Below, piece by piece: positions 13,193-22,240 of a stretch of 64,000 nucleotides of DNA. Both the position numbers and the translations under genes were made by a program. The stretch spans positions 17,562,169 through 17,626,168 of the forward strand of contig NC_053126.1 in assembly GCF_010015445.1 (NCBI RefSeq), given 5' to 3'. Each line of letters starts with the position of its first letter. Position 1 is the stretch's first letter. The notes under the pieces were generated by a model that was given only the letters and a program-made list of their open reading frames with translations, was not told the DNA's origin and did not search any database. This DNA comes from Perca fluviatilis. Its lineage: Eukaryota > Chordata > Actinopteri > Perciformes > Percidae.

Positions 13193-13235
13193 AGTGCTGG
13201 GCAGTATACTGGTATACCGGTATTAATTTCCCATA

Positions 13236-14543
13236 TAGTGTTGACGAACTGACCGAAGAGCTGGTTAATTAACCCGACTTGTGTCACTGAACCGGGAGAC
13301 TCGAGTGCCATACGTCAATGAACCGACTCACTCCTGTACTGACACCGTTGTGTGTAGCTGGTATTCTTCTGCTACTGTGTGTGTAGTAATCTAGCTCATT
13401 AGCGCCTCCACTGGAGTGGTGGTAGAATCAATCAGGAAATGAGCTATCTAGACCGCGCACCAGGCTACTAAATGAGACCGAATGTAACCGTGCAACCGGC
13501 CGGCCCACTCAAGTCTAATGTAACCGTGCAAGCGGCCGGCCCACTCAAGTCTAATGTAATCAAGCGGTGTCTTGGTTCTCGGCAAGTTTGCGTTATTAAC
13601 CAAGCCTTGTTTCTGGTGCATCTTAGAGGATTGTGTTCATGGCAACTCACACATTATCGATGGGGAAGTACAGTACATCACATAAAAATACACGTCATGT
13701 TATCTTGGTAGTTATGTTAAGTTAAATGTTAGAGAAGTGAATGTAGCTACGTGGTAGGTAGGCTGTCACGAGGAGACCGCACACCAGGCTACTGAACGAG
13801 ACCGTAAAGACCGTAACCGAGGGTACTGCATGAGTCTATATTCAAACTCGTGTCTAGGTTCTCGGCAAGTTTGAGTTATCAACCAATCCCAGAAGCCTTT
13901 ATTTCTCGTGCATCTTAGATGATTGTGTACATACAAATTCATAGACTACATTATTGATGGATATCACATACAAATACACGTCATGTTATCTTAGTAGTTA
14001 TGTTAAGTTAAATGTTTGTTACATGGTAGGTAGGCTGTCACTAGGCTACTGAAAGAGACCCTAACCGTGCCTAATGCATGAGTCTATGTAATCACGGGTA
14101 TCTAGGTTCTCGGCAAGTTTGAGTTACCGATAGCAGAAGCCTTTATGTCTCGTGCATTTTAGAATTGTGTTCATGGAAATTCATAGGCTACATTACCAAG
14201 GGGAAAGTATTATATCACATACAAATACACGTAATGTTATCTTGGTAGTTATGTTAAGTTAAATGTTAGAAGTGAATGTTGCTACATGGTAGTTAGACTG
14301 TCATGAGGAGACCGCCCACCAGGGTACCGAATGTAACCGTGGCCAGTGTGTGACTCTAGTGTCGGTCAGTATAAGTGTGTAAATAGTATGTCAAGACCGA
14401 ATGTAACCGCAACCGCTCGAGTCTTCCGCGGTGTCTTGGTTCCTGGCGGGGGAACGCGAACCGGTGACCAAATCTATTAACTCGGTAGGCCAACCAACAA
14501 CGTCCGGTTGAACCGACTCAAAGAGTCGGTTGTCCCATCACTA
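13236..14543. mobile_element. hAT-type non-autonomous element
   Basis: The ends read tagtgttgac on the left and, in reverse complement, tagtgatggg on the right. A perfect 8-bp duplication (ttcccata) sits at 13228-13235 and 14544-14551. An 8-bp duplication with TAGTG ends is the hAT hallmark. There is no transposase; most of the interior is a tandem array. Confidence 0.85.
13462..14345. repeat. tandem array of ~255-325 bp units inside the hAT element
   Basis: Landmark phrases recur in order: a 'caggctactgaatgagaccg'-like start near 13462, 13787, 14042 and 14319; 'ggttctcggcaagtttg' at about 13574, 13858 and 14105; and 'gttatcttggtagttatgtt' near 13698, 13987 and 14234. Spacings of about 325, 255 and 277 bp give three diverged units plus a partial fourth. 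Inside unit one, a short phrase (aaccgtgcaa-cggccggccc) is itself duplicated at 13488 and 13521. Confidence 0.8.
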
Positions 14544-14600
14544 TTCCCATATGATATGAATTTTTCATATACCGTAATACCGGTGCAATGCCGCAGAGAA

Positions 14601-15252
14601 CGCTACAGCCGAATTGATCTGCAAGTGACAGAACAGGAGCCGTGTTAACTTCGTACCCTTCTCACTCATGGTTGTATATTTATAACGACAATTAATAACC
14701 CACAACTAGCTCTCTTTAACAGGATAAAACACCATAGCACACAACTATTTGTGACTTTAACAATTTCTAACACTAATAATTTTACATTTAGCCTACAAAT
14801 TTACACAGCCAAACGGCATGCTGGGTAACATTATAGCTAATTTTTTTAATTTTTAAATAATATTTGCTGATTACATCTGAATTTGATTTAAATTAATTCT
14901 ATATATTTTAGATAAATATAATGTTTTTTTTTACTACATGGGTTGTTCCAAACATTTTTATTTGAAATTTAATTAAATATTTGCCTCAAAATCAAAAACA
15001 TAATCATATTGAATATATTTTACCTAATACATTAATTCAAATCTACATGACCACAGAATCATTTCTTACAGTGTATGAGGACGGAAAATTCTCCTGTGGG
15101 TCGTAGTTCCTGCCACCATTATGAAATGCTCCTATGGATTGTTTAAGAGGGTAGGAATAAACTACTACATATATCGTTGTATGGTTTGTAGGACTTGTTG
15201 GAGCAATTTATGCATGGCTAAAATTATTGTTTCATCATCTAATCATCTAATC
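14601..15252. other. no gene recognised
   Basis: AT-rich DNA, especially 14770-15060. It contains the right arm of the 14-bp inverted repeat at 15062-15075. Confidence 0.45.
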
Positions 15253-16004
15253 CAGAGATCTTCAACAGGGGTCCACACTGTAAACACAGATTTAGTTGTT
15301 GTTTGATAAAACCATATCCATTACTAAATAACGTTAGTTGTTTGTAATATTCATCTTAAGTATGCAGTGCACAGATCATATTTGTAAGCAGAGATAACTA
15401 AGGATGTTAAAGGGGTAATAGAATGCAAAACCGATTTTCAGTCATAGTTGAATAACGACAGTTTGGAGGGTAACTAGGACATACATAGAACCTCAAAATC
15501 CCATTGACACCCCTTTCCTCTGCAAATCTCACAATTTGAAACTACCTCTGAAAACGGGCGAATCTGAACAAAGCTGGAAGTTGACGTCAACCTCCCAAAT
15601 CCTCCTCATTTGGCTCAACCTTCTATCTTTGTAATGCCCCCAAATTTACATAGGCCACTAACTGATCTGAGGTCAGTTAGTCTTCTAAATCTAGGTTGTG
15701 CAGATCTCTGCTATTCCATTAAAAACTTCTTAGACTTTTTTATGTAACTATGTAAAACTCAAATATGGGCCGTTTTATGAAAATTGATGGCTAACTGCAA
15801 ATTTGGTAAGTCAGTGTCGGACTTCACAAGCTCCACAATCTGCCGAAACAGGCGGCGGCTGATGGCCGGGTTTGCTGCCTTCCCTGTTGGCCTCACCGCC
15901 TTCACAGACTCGCTGAGCTGGAGCTGTGTCAGGATCTCCCACACGAGCTGCGCTGTGTACTTTAGAAAAGAAGAAAGTTTGGAGGTTTTGCAAGGATATT
16001 GAAA

Positions 16005-16052
16005 ATGAACCATGGTCGTAAATGCAGTGTTCCAGACTGTACAACAGAATAG
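16005..16052 (+). pseudogene. possible THAP zinc-finger remnant
   Basis: The frame MNHGRKCSVPDCTTE ends at a TAG. A C-x4-C pair just after the start Met is typical of THAP domains, which begin the transposases of Kolobok and P elements. Only this first pair can be seen; the later Cys/His pair and the AVPTIF-type box cannot be read. The evidence is suggestive only. Confidence 0.3.
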
Positions 16053-16344
16053 CCTACTGGCCGAGAGAAAAAGGTTTAGAATGAGTATATCGGACGAGAG
16101 GGAGTTGTGGATCTAACACAGCGCTGCAGAGGCACTGGCAGAGGACAGGCTTGCAGGGGTTCACTCTCCTCTCCCCACGCTTACTAGCTACAAGGTGAGT
16201 TAATTCTTTGGTGGGGGATTTTTTATGTCGCAAGAGTAATGTTAGAACAACACTAGTTATAATGAAAGTGTCGAAACTTTTTTATTTTGTCTCGGCTGTT
16301 TTAGCCGCTGCGGCGCTCGCCTGGACATTTCTGGGCATGTAATA

Positions 16345-16600
16345 GACAGTGTGCCTGTGTGTGTGCGCTGTGCAGCGGAGTGTGTCAGTGTATGTGTGTC
16401 TGTGTTTGTGTGTGTGTGGTATGCAGCGGTGTGTGAGTGTGTGTGTGTCTGTGTCTGTGTTTGTGTTTGTGTGTGTGCGGTATGCAGCGGTGTGTGAGTG
16501 TGTGTGTGTCTATGTTTGTGTGTGTGCGTTGTGCAGCGGTGTGTGAGTGTGTGTGTGCGCTGTGCGCAGGGCAGCAGTGTGTGTGTGTGTGTGTCTCTAA
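16345..16600. repeat. GT-rich compound minisatellite
   Basis: Repeats of about 60 bp, each made of gtgtgtgt, a 'tgtgtctgtgtttgtgtg' run and a 'gcagcggtgtgtgagtg' phrase, recur at about 16372, 16425, 16483 and 16533. The overlapping open frames on both strands are low-complexity artefacts. Confidence 0.85.
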
Positions 16601-17581
16601 TGTGTTTGTATTGGATTCACTCAACCAATCAGCGCGTGTATCTAATGTGTGTGTATTGCGATTCTCCTCAACCAATCAGCACGCAGCTCATCTAAATATT
16701 CACGAGCATACCATATTTGGAAGAAAAGCTGTCGTTCCAAATAGAGCCAAAACACAGGGATGCATAAGGGCCAAAAACAATAGCACCTGGGCCATTTTCA
16801 GCCCAACCAATGTTACATACCCCATTAGGAGACCATAAGGAACAGTGTGAAATACCCTATTTAATCATTCTATCACCCCTTTAAGTTTCTGTTTGGGAGG
16901 GGCGTGGTCATTTAAACTGTTCTGCGCTGAAGCGATGCAAAGGCTCATGGGGAAAAGAAATTCTATATAATATAAACATCAATGTTCTGAACGGTTTCTG
17001 TCCTAGTTTAAGTGTGTTTTCATAATGTTCTGTTAATGTTTTGGGTGTTATCTGGGTTTTGGTTTTGTATGGTGGATTTAGTGTTCATGTTTATCTACTT
17101 TTATCGTTGTACCATGACCGAGACCCAGGGATAGACTGATGGCCTCTGGGCAGTGGCAGAATATGCACATGTTGGTAATCATTATCTCTGTCTCCCGGGT
17201 GAATTTTCCATGTAGTACAGTATATTGGGAAATTATGATGTTGACTGTGTTCTAATCTCCAAAAAATTTTTGGAACGAAAGTGTTGAATGCTTCATTCTA
17301 AAAGTCAGACTGTTATAAAGGACAACCAATATTGATGACAATAAATTAGTTATATACTGGTATAAACTAGCCCAATGTTTTATGTTTGTTGTCTCTTTGC
17401 ATGTTTAAAGCTATAGTGCATAGTAGTGGTGTAAACACAGGGCCAGTATCACCGATACCGATATGTTATGATACAGATACTTTTTTAATAATAAAGGTGG
17501 ATTCATCATCAAATTGCTAAATCTGAATGAATTCTCATGACTTTTAAGTGGTTTTGTGATTTTTCCTTTGGATTATTAATA

Positions 17582-18737
17582 CAGTTTTTTTCGATTGCTA
17601 AACGACAGTGGGCACAACTGGAGTCACATGTGCAAAACTCTAACTACAGTCATCACAGCAGCAGTTCATGTGGACCAAACTCTAGCTCATTTTTCATTGC
17701 TTGAACACAGTTTTCAAAACTCTACACACTTATCCCATGACTTTAACCACAACGTGCAAAACACTGTAGATTTACAGCACTTTGTTCAAATGCTAACACA
17801 CTGCTGTCAAAACTGTAAACCACACATTCAAAACAGAATAGATTTCAGTCTGGTGCCTATCAAACACTGCTGATTGCAATTTTAGCTGAAAGCCTAAGCA
17901 GGTGTCTTGTTTTAGACTAGTTAGTGAACATATATGGTATTTAAAAAAAAAAAAAGAAAAAATTTTTTTTTTATAAAAAAAAAAAAAAAGAATGAAACAA
18001 TCATACACTGTACTGAAACAGGTAAAAGAGCAAAGATACCAATATGTCCAGGTAAGATGTCTGAGGTTATGTACACAGCTATAAAAGAAAGTGAAAAACA
18101 CAATATCTTTACAATAGTAAAACTGCATTCTTACTGTTTTTCAGAAAGTAATGGAGGTGAAAGCAATAGAAACACCACATTCATTTGTATTTAGAGATGA
18201 TGCAGACATCCAATGTGATGAAGAAAACTTGCCACATGATGCTGGAGAGAGGCAGGATTAGTCACACTATTCGTTGGTACTGTTATGTACCTTTTTTTTT
18301 TTTTTTTTTTTTTTCTCCCACAAAAATTTTTTTTTAAAAAAACTCCTGTTTTTCATAATTTTATTCCTTCTTGTTTACCTTATGTAAAAATTGGTATGCT
18401 ATACAATCTATATTTTTTCCTTAAATAAACTGTTGAGTAGTGTCAAGTCACTCAAATCGTTCAAACTGTAAAGATGAGAAAGTTTTTAATTTCTGTATTG
18501 GTGTTTGATGCTAGTGTTTTTACCCTCAGTGTGTTCTGAGTGACAGTGTGTGTTATCTCAGTGAGGCCTGTGCATAGTGTTTGAGACGTGTGTTAAGAGT
18601 TGTGTTGCTTTGAATGAGTTTTGCAGGTGATGTGAACTGTTTAGCTCAGGTGACTGTAGGTAGTGCGGACTGTAGTTTGAGTTTTGCACATGTGACTCCA
18701 GTTGTGCCCACTGTCGTTTAGCAATCGAAAAAAACTG
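17582..18737. mobile_element. mariner-like non-autonomous element, copy 1
   Basis: The ends read cagtttttttcgattgctaa on the left and, in reverse complement, cagtttttttcgattgctaa on the right, with identity continuing inward (acgacagtgggcacaactgg). TA flanks both sides (17580-17581, 18738-18739), the Tc1/mariner target. It is a close relative of the copies at 19870 and 38669. It differs by poly-A/poly-T rich replacements at 17941-17990 and 18291-18345. It lies inside hAT copy A. Confidence 0.92.
18016..18261 (+). pseudogene. mariner-like transposase fragment with a retained 93-bp intron
   Basis: An upstream segment reads KQVKEQRYQYVQ and ends ...gtccag at 18051. A consensus donor gtaag opens at 18052, and a polypyrimidine tract with ttttcag closes at 18144. 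After the splice the frame continues KVMEVKAIETPHSFVF, then RDDADIQCDEEN, and stops at TAG 18259. Unspliced, the frame hits TAA soon after the donor. The spliced reading resembles the 'R-x-YVQ-V-E ... FVF-DEAGFN' segment around the first catalytic Asp of some Tc1/mariner (IS630-type) transposases. Family identity is my inference; the splice signals and frame are directly visible. Confidence 0.5.
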
Positions 18738-19232
18738 TAAGTTAAAACCCTGGACAGAATTTTCATATGCTTGTATACATTTGTTGTGTTACCATTGTAT
18801 CATACAGCCTTTTTACTAATTATACAGATTGCCATTGTTCTTATTTTTGGCCTGAAAATATAGCCACACAGCGCTTCTCTTCCTCTCTGCCATTCTTCTG
18901 CTCTGTCTCTGTCCTGCTTGTGTGTGTATGCTGCTGGCTGCTTGCTTGCTTGTTTGCCTGGTGCCGCTGAGTCTCGTGACAGTACAACATCAAATCACAA
19001 GAGGGGGGAGGAGGAGCAAAGTGTGCCTGCTCTGCGCTGTGACAGGAGCGGCACTTGAAAGCAGCGTCACTTAAACAGACACAGACAGCCAGGTCACCTC
19101 TTTGACGAAACCGCAGCGGTGCATACTGGAGAGAAACTAAAACTAAAGTATCGATCTCATTACACTGGTATTGATCAATATCGATACCAACATTGGTATC
19201 GATATTATCGATATTTGGATCGATCCGCCCAG
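18738..19232. other. right part of hAT copy A after the mariner insertion
   Basis: This segment is aligned with copy B from about 18873 onward. It ends in a cluster of tatcgat words (19148-19226) that is also seen in copy B at 19652-19730. It is marked separately so that the split copy can be followed. Confidence 0.7.
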
Positions 19233-19748
19233 TAGTGGTGTGCGATACTGCAATATTTGGTATTGATCTGATACCAAGTAAATACAGGGCCAATATCACC
19301 GATAACGATACGATACCGATACTTTTTAATAATTAAGGAGGGTGAATTTTCCTGACCTTTAGCCTTTAGCCTCTAGCCTCTTCCTCTCTGCCATTCTTCT
19401 GCTCCGTCTCTGTCCTGCTTGTGTGTGTGTGGTGCTGGCCGCTACCGGGCCTGGCTGCTTGCTTGCTTGTTTGCCCGGCGCCGCTGACTCCCGTGACGGT
19501 GCAACATCAAATCACAAGAGGAGGGAGGAGGAGAAAAGTGTGCTTCACGCTGACAGGACTTAAACCACTTGAAAACAGCGGCACTTATACAGACAGTCAG
19601 GTCAACTCTTTGATGACACCGCAGCAGTACTTACTGGAGAGAAACTGAAACTAAAGTATTGATCTTATTACACTGGTGTTGATCAATATCATACATACCA
19701 AGGTTGGTATCGATATTATCGATTTTTGGATTGATCCACCCACCGCTA
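19233..19748. mobile_element. hAT element, copy B of a head-to-tail pair
   Basis: The 516-bp copy has ends tagtggtgtgcg and, in reverse complement, tagcggtgggtgg. The 8 bp that follow (agtgcgta, 19749-19756) match the 8 bp before copy A (agtgcata, 17415-17422) at seven positions. No such duplication lies at the A/B junction. The pair therefore shares a single target duplication. Confidence 0.85.
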
Positions 19749-19869
19749 AGTGCGTAGTTTCTGTCTCCCCCATGAGGAATTCTAAGTAATGACACCAAAA
19801 CTGTGGGTGCATCCACATGATGCAAGCCTTCTCTGATCGAGTTTTTTTTTCAAATTGTAAAATGTCTTA

Positions 19870-21038
19870 CAGTTTTTTTCGATTGCTAAACGATAGTGGG
19901 CACAACTGGAGTCACATGTGCAAAACTCTAACTACAGTCTGCACAGCAGCAGTTCATGTGGACCAAACTCTAGTTCGTTTTTCATTGCTTGAACAGTTTT
20001 CAAAACTCTACACACTTATCCCATGACTTTAACCACAATGTGCACAACACTGTAGATTTACAGCACTTTGTTCAAATGCTAACACACTGCTGTCAAAACT
20101 GTTAACCACATATTCAAAACAGAATAGATTTCAGTCTGGTGCCTATCAAACACTGCTGATTGCAATTTTAGCTGAAAGCCTAAACAGGTGTCTTGTTTTA
20201 GACTAGTTAGTGAACATATATGGTATTTATACAGAGAAAGCTCAGAAAGTCTTTTTTTGTATACAAACACCAAATAAGAATGAAACAATTCTACACTGTA
20301 CCGTTTGAGAGAAACAGGTAAAAGAGCAAAGATACCAATATGTCCAGGTAAGATATCTGAGGTTATGTACACAGCTATAAAAAAAAGTGAAAAACACTAT
20401 ATCTTTACAATAGTAAAACTGCGTTCTTACTGTTTTTCAGAAAGTAATGGAGGTGAAAGCAATAGAAACACCACATTGATTTGTATTTAGAGATGATGCA
20501 GACATCCAATGTGATGAAGAAAACTTGCCACATGATGCTGGAGAGAGGCAGGATTAGTCACACTATTCGTTGGTACTGTTATGTACCTTTTAGTTTTTTT
20601 CCCCAGTAATTCCATAAATTACTAGAGACAAAATACTTTATTGAAGAAAACTGCTGATTTTCATTCCTTCTTGTTTACCTTATGTAAAAATTGGTATGCT
20701 ATACAATCTATATTTTTTCCTTAAATAAACTGTTGAGTAGTGTCAAGTCACTCAAATTGTTCAAACTGTAAAGATGAAAAAGTTTGTAATTTCTGTATTG
20801 GTGTTTGAGGCTAGTGTTTTTACCCTCAGTGTGTTCTGAGTGACAGTGTGTGTTATCTCAGTGAGGCCTGTGCATAGTGTTTGAGACGTGTGTTAAGAGT
20901 TGTGTTGCTTTGAATGAGTTTTGCAGGTGATGTGAACTGTTTAGCTCAGGTGACTGTAGGTAGTGCAGACTGTGGTTTGAGTTTTGCACATGTGACTCCA
21001 GTTGTGCCCACTGTCGTTTAGCAATCGAGACAAAACTG
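19870..21038. mobile_element. mariner-like non-autonomous element, copy 2
   Basis: It has the same ends as copy 1 with TA on both sides (19868-19869, 21039-21040), and is nearly identical in sequence throughout except where copy 1 has poly-A/T replacements. It was inserted in the outer hAT between the dimer and the right end. Confidence 0.93.
20318..20557 (+). pseudogene. mariner-like transposase fragment with 93-bp intron, copy 2
   Basis: Donor gtaag opens at 20348 and ttttcag ends at 20440, giving the same 93-bp length as in copies 1 and 3. The downstream frame is the same as in copy 1 except for a C-to-G change (tca to tga) after ETPH, which makes an internal stop. TAG closes the frame at 20555. 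Confidence 0.5.
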
Positions 21039-21268
21039 TAAAAGATAATTTAAAAAATCATGGCAACAATTATTATTTCAATAGCTTAGTATTCTATGCA
21101 CTAAAAAGGTATGTATAAAGGCCTTAGGCCACCCTACTCGTTATTGTAGGCCCAGTTTAATATGCAGCTTAATTTTATACAATACACGTAGTAGGGGATT
21201 CCTGCTCCATCTCTCGTTCAGTTAAAGGGTCCTTTGCTTAAAAAACGTTGAAGACCCCTGATCTAATC

Positions 21269-22164
21269 TATAATGTCAAGCTTGTAACAAAGAATCCTAT
21301 TTACTGAAGCATCACTTAAATTGCAATACACTTGATGAGCCTTAAATTTAATGGCAAAGAAAATACGTAATGACTCCAGGGCTCAGAAGCAGGCATCCGT
21401 TAAACATAATAGTTTGAATCGACATGAAAAATGTTTTGGCTTATGTTGGTACCAGTCATATTTACCATATTGTTCCCAGATGGCTTTCAGGGACTTGCTG
21501 CATAATGCAACTGGGTGCTTCTGCAGATTACCTCTGCAAGTGTCATGTAGAATGTATTCTGATAGCTATCACATTTGCTCTCAGAATTCCCCATTGTTTA
21601 CTTGAAGCGCAATTCTTCGGGTAAATATTTACAGTCAGTTAATAACTGGAGGATGTGATTGACGTGCACCATTTAACACTCCTCATTTGATGCTTCCATG
21701 GTTCGTTGCAGGCGTATGATGAGTTTGATGTAAAATGTCAATGGCACTGGATTTTCACCACTACACTGAGTTATCATATTACATATTTTCAAAGATTATT
21801 TTTTGGGGCTTTTCCTTTATTAGAAAGTGGATAGATATGAAAGGGGAGAAAGGAAGAAAAATTTTTGGGTGTGAATGGGGTAGGGCCACCCTATCATATT
21901 ACATCTTAAATATCTCCTCTTACCTTTACAGAAGGTTTTATTTAGCCATATACCGTATCTGTAACATAGTCTGCTGCGTCACTGCAATTTCATACTAAAC
22001 ACAAATTATGTGTTTTGATTGAGTGGTATGTTGTTACTACAAAACATATTTCTTAAATCCTCATATACACTAAAATCAGTCAATGTCTATGTTATTTTAC
22101 ATTACCATTATATTATATGGTGTATATATACTCTGACATGTGTTGGACATTGAGCCTAGAAAGT
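21269..22164. other. no gene recognised
   Basis: AT-rich DNA outside the hAT target duplication. The only recognisable piece is the SINE tail at 21786-21898. Confidence 0.45.
21786..21898 (-). mobile_element. SINE body/tail fragment
   Basis: On the minus strand the phrases around 'cccctttcatatctatccac' and 'aaaaataatctttgaaaa' correspond to the body and tail of the SINE at 31148-31331. The tRNA-like head is missing, and the copy is more diverged. Confidence 0.5.
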
Positions 22165-22240
22165 CAATAAGCCAGGTTGAGTTTATTTGTATTGCCCATT
22201 ATCAGTGTGTCTCAAAGAGCTACACAAGCCCACATCAGTC
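22165..22240 (-). mobile_element. LINE 3' tail fragment
   Basis: The plus strand reads gagtttatttgtattgccca. In reverse complement this is the 'caatacaaataaactc' motif that ends several fish L2/CR1 LINEs; compare 31397-31420. Only the tail is recognisable. Confidence 0.4.

Larger units (their letters stand above)
13193..14600. mobile_element. older interspersed repeat split by a hAT insertion
   Basis: The segment tgctgggcagtatactggta at 13194 and its continuation after 14552 (gatatgaatttttcatatac, then cgtaataccggtg) form one imperfect palindrome of 'ataccggtatt' words once the hAT element and one target copy are removed. Such 'tgctgggc-gtatac-ccggt' ends are common in fish interspersed repeats, but I cannot assign the superfamily, and the outer right boundary is a guess. 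Confidence 0.5.
7839..15075. mobile_element. possible outermost DNA element bounding a nested block
   Basis: A perfect 14-bp inverted repeat, tacactgtaagaaa at 7839-7852 and tttcttacagtgta at 15062-15075, brackets the L2 LINE and the hAT cluster. If the outer TA is the target, the ends are CACTGTAAGAAA with a TA duplication, as in Tc1/mariner-type elements. The AT-rich DNA at 12736-13190 and 14600-15060 would be its original interior. The distance of 7.2 kb makes chance pairing possible, and no longer identity between the ends is visible. Confidence 0.35.
15411..16880. mobile_element. TTAA-flanked DNA transposon, Kolobok-like
   Basis: The ends aggggtaatagaatg and, in reverse complement, aggggtgatagaatg differ at one position. 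TTAA flanks both sides (15407-15410, 16881-16884). TTAA targets are used by Kolobok and piggyBac. A short THAP-like frame inside favours Kolobok. The interior contains a long GT-rich stretch. No complete transposase remains. The element sits in the left part of the 15253-21260 hAT. Confidence 0.85.
17423..19232. mobile_element. hAT element, copy A of a head-to-tail pair
   Basis: Copy A starts tagtggtgt at 17424 but lacks about 45 bp of the left end present in copy B (the gcgatactgcaatatttgg part). It then matches copy B through cagggccagtatcaccgata. It is split at 17582-18737 by a mariner-like element, then resumes and matches copy B closely from about 18873 (cctctctgccattcttctgc) to the gatcgatccgccc end. 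Its right end runs directly into the left end of copy B. Confidence 0.8.
15253..21260. mobile_element. hAT element expanded to 6 kb by nested insertions
   Basis: The left end cagagatcttcaac and the reverse complement of the right end caggggtcttcaac match at 12 of 14 positions. A perfect 8-bp duplication, atctaatc, lies at 15245-15252 and 21261-21268. Together they prove that both ends belong to one hAT insertion. Removing the nested elements (15411-16880, 17423-19748, 19870-21038) leaves about 1.0 kb of original sequence in four pieces. I see no hAT transposase in these, so the original was probably non-autonomous. Confidence 0.88.

Noticed and set aside
13462..14345. CRISPR-like array
   Set aside because: Units are about 255-325 bp and diverge along their whole length; there are no short conserved repeats with unique spacers, and the genome is a vertebrate's.
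16349..16838. Cys-Val rich frames on the plus strand and Thr-His frames on the minus strand
   Set aside because: They are produced by the GT-rich minisatellite and have no domain.
17921..18103. Phe/Lys-rich frames
   Set aside because: They run through poly-A and poly-T stretches in mariner copy 1 and are not conserved in copies 2 and 3.
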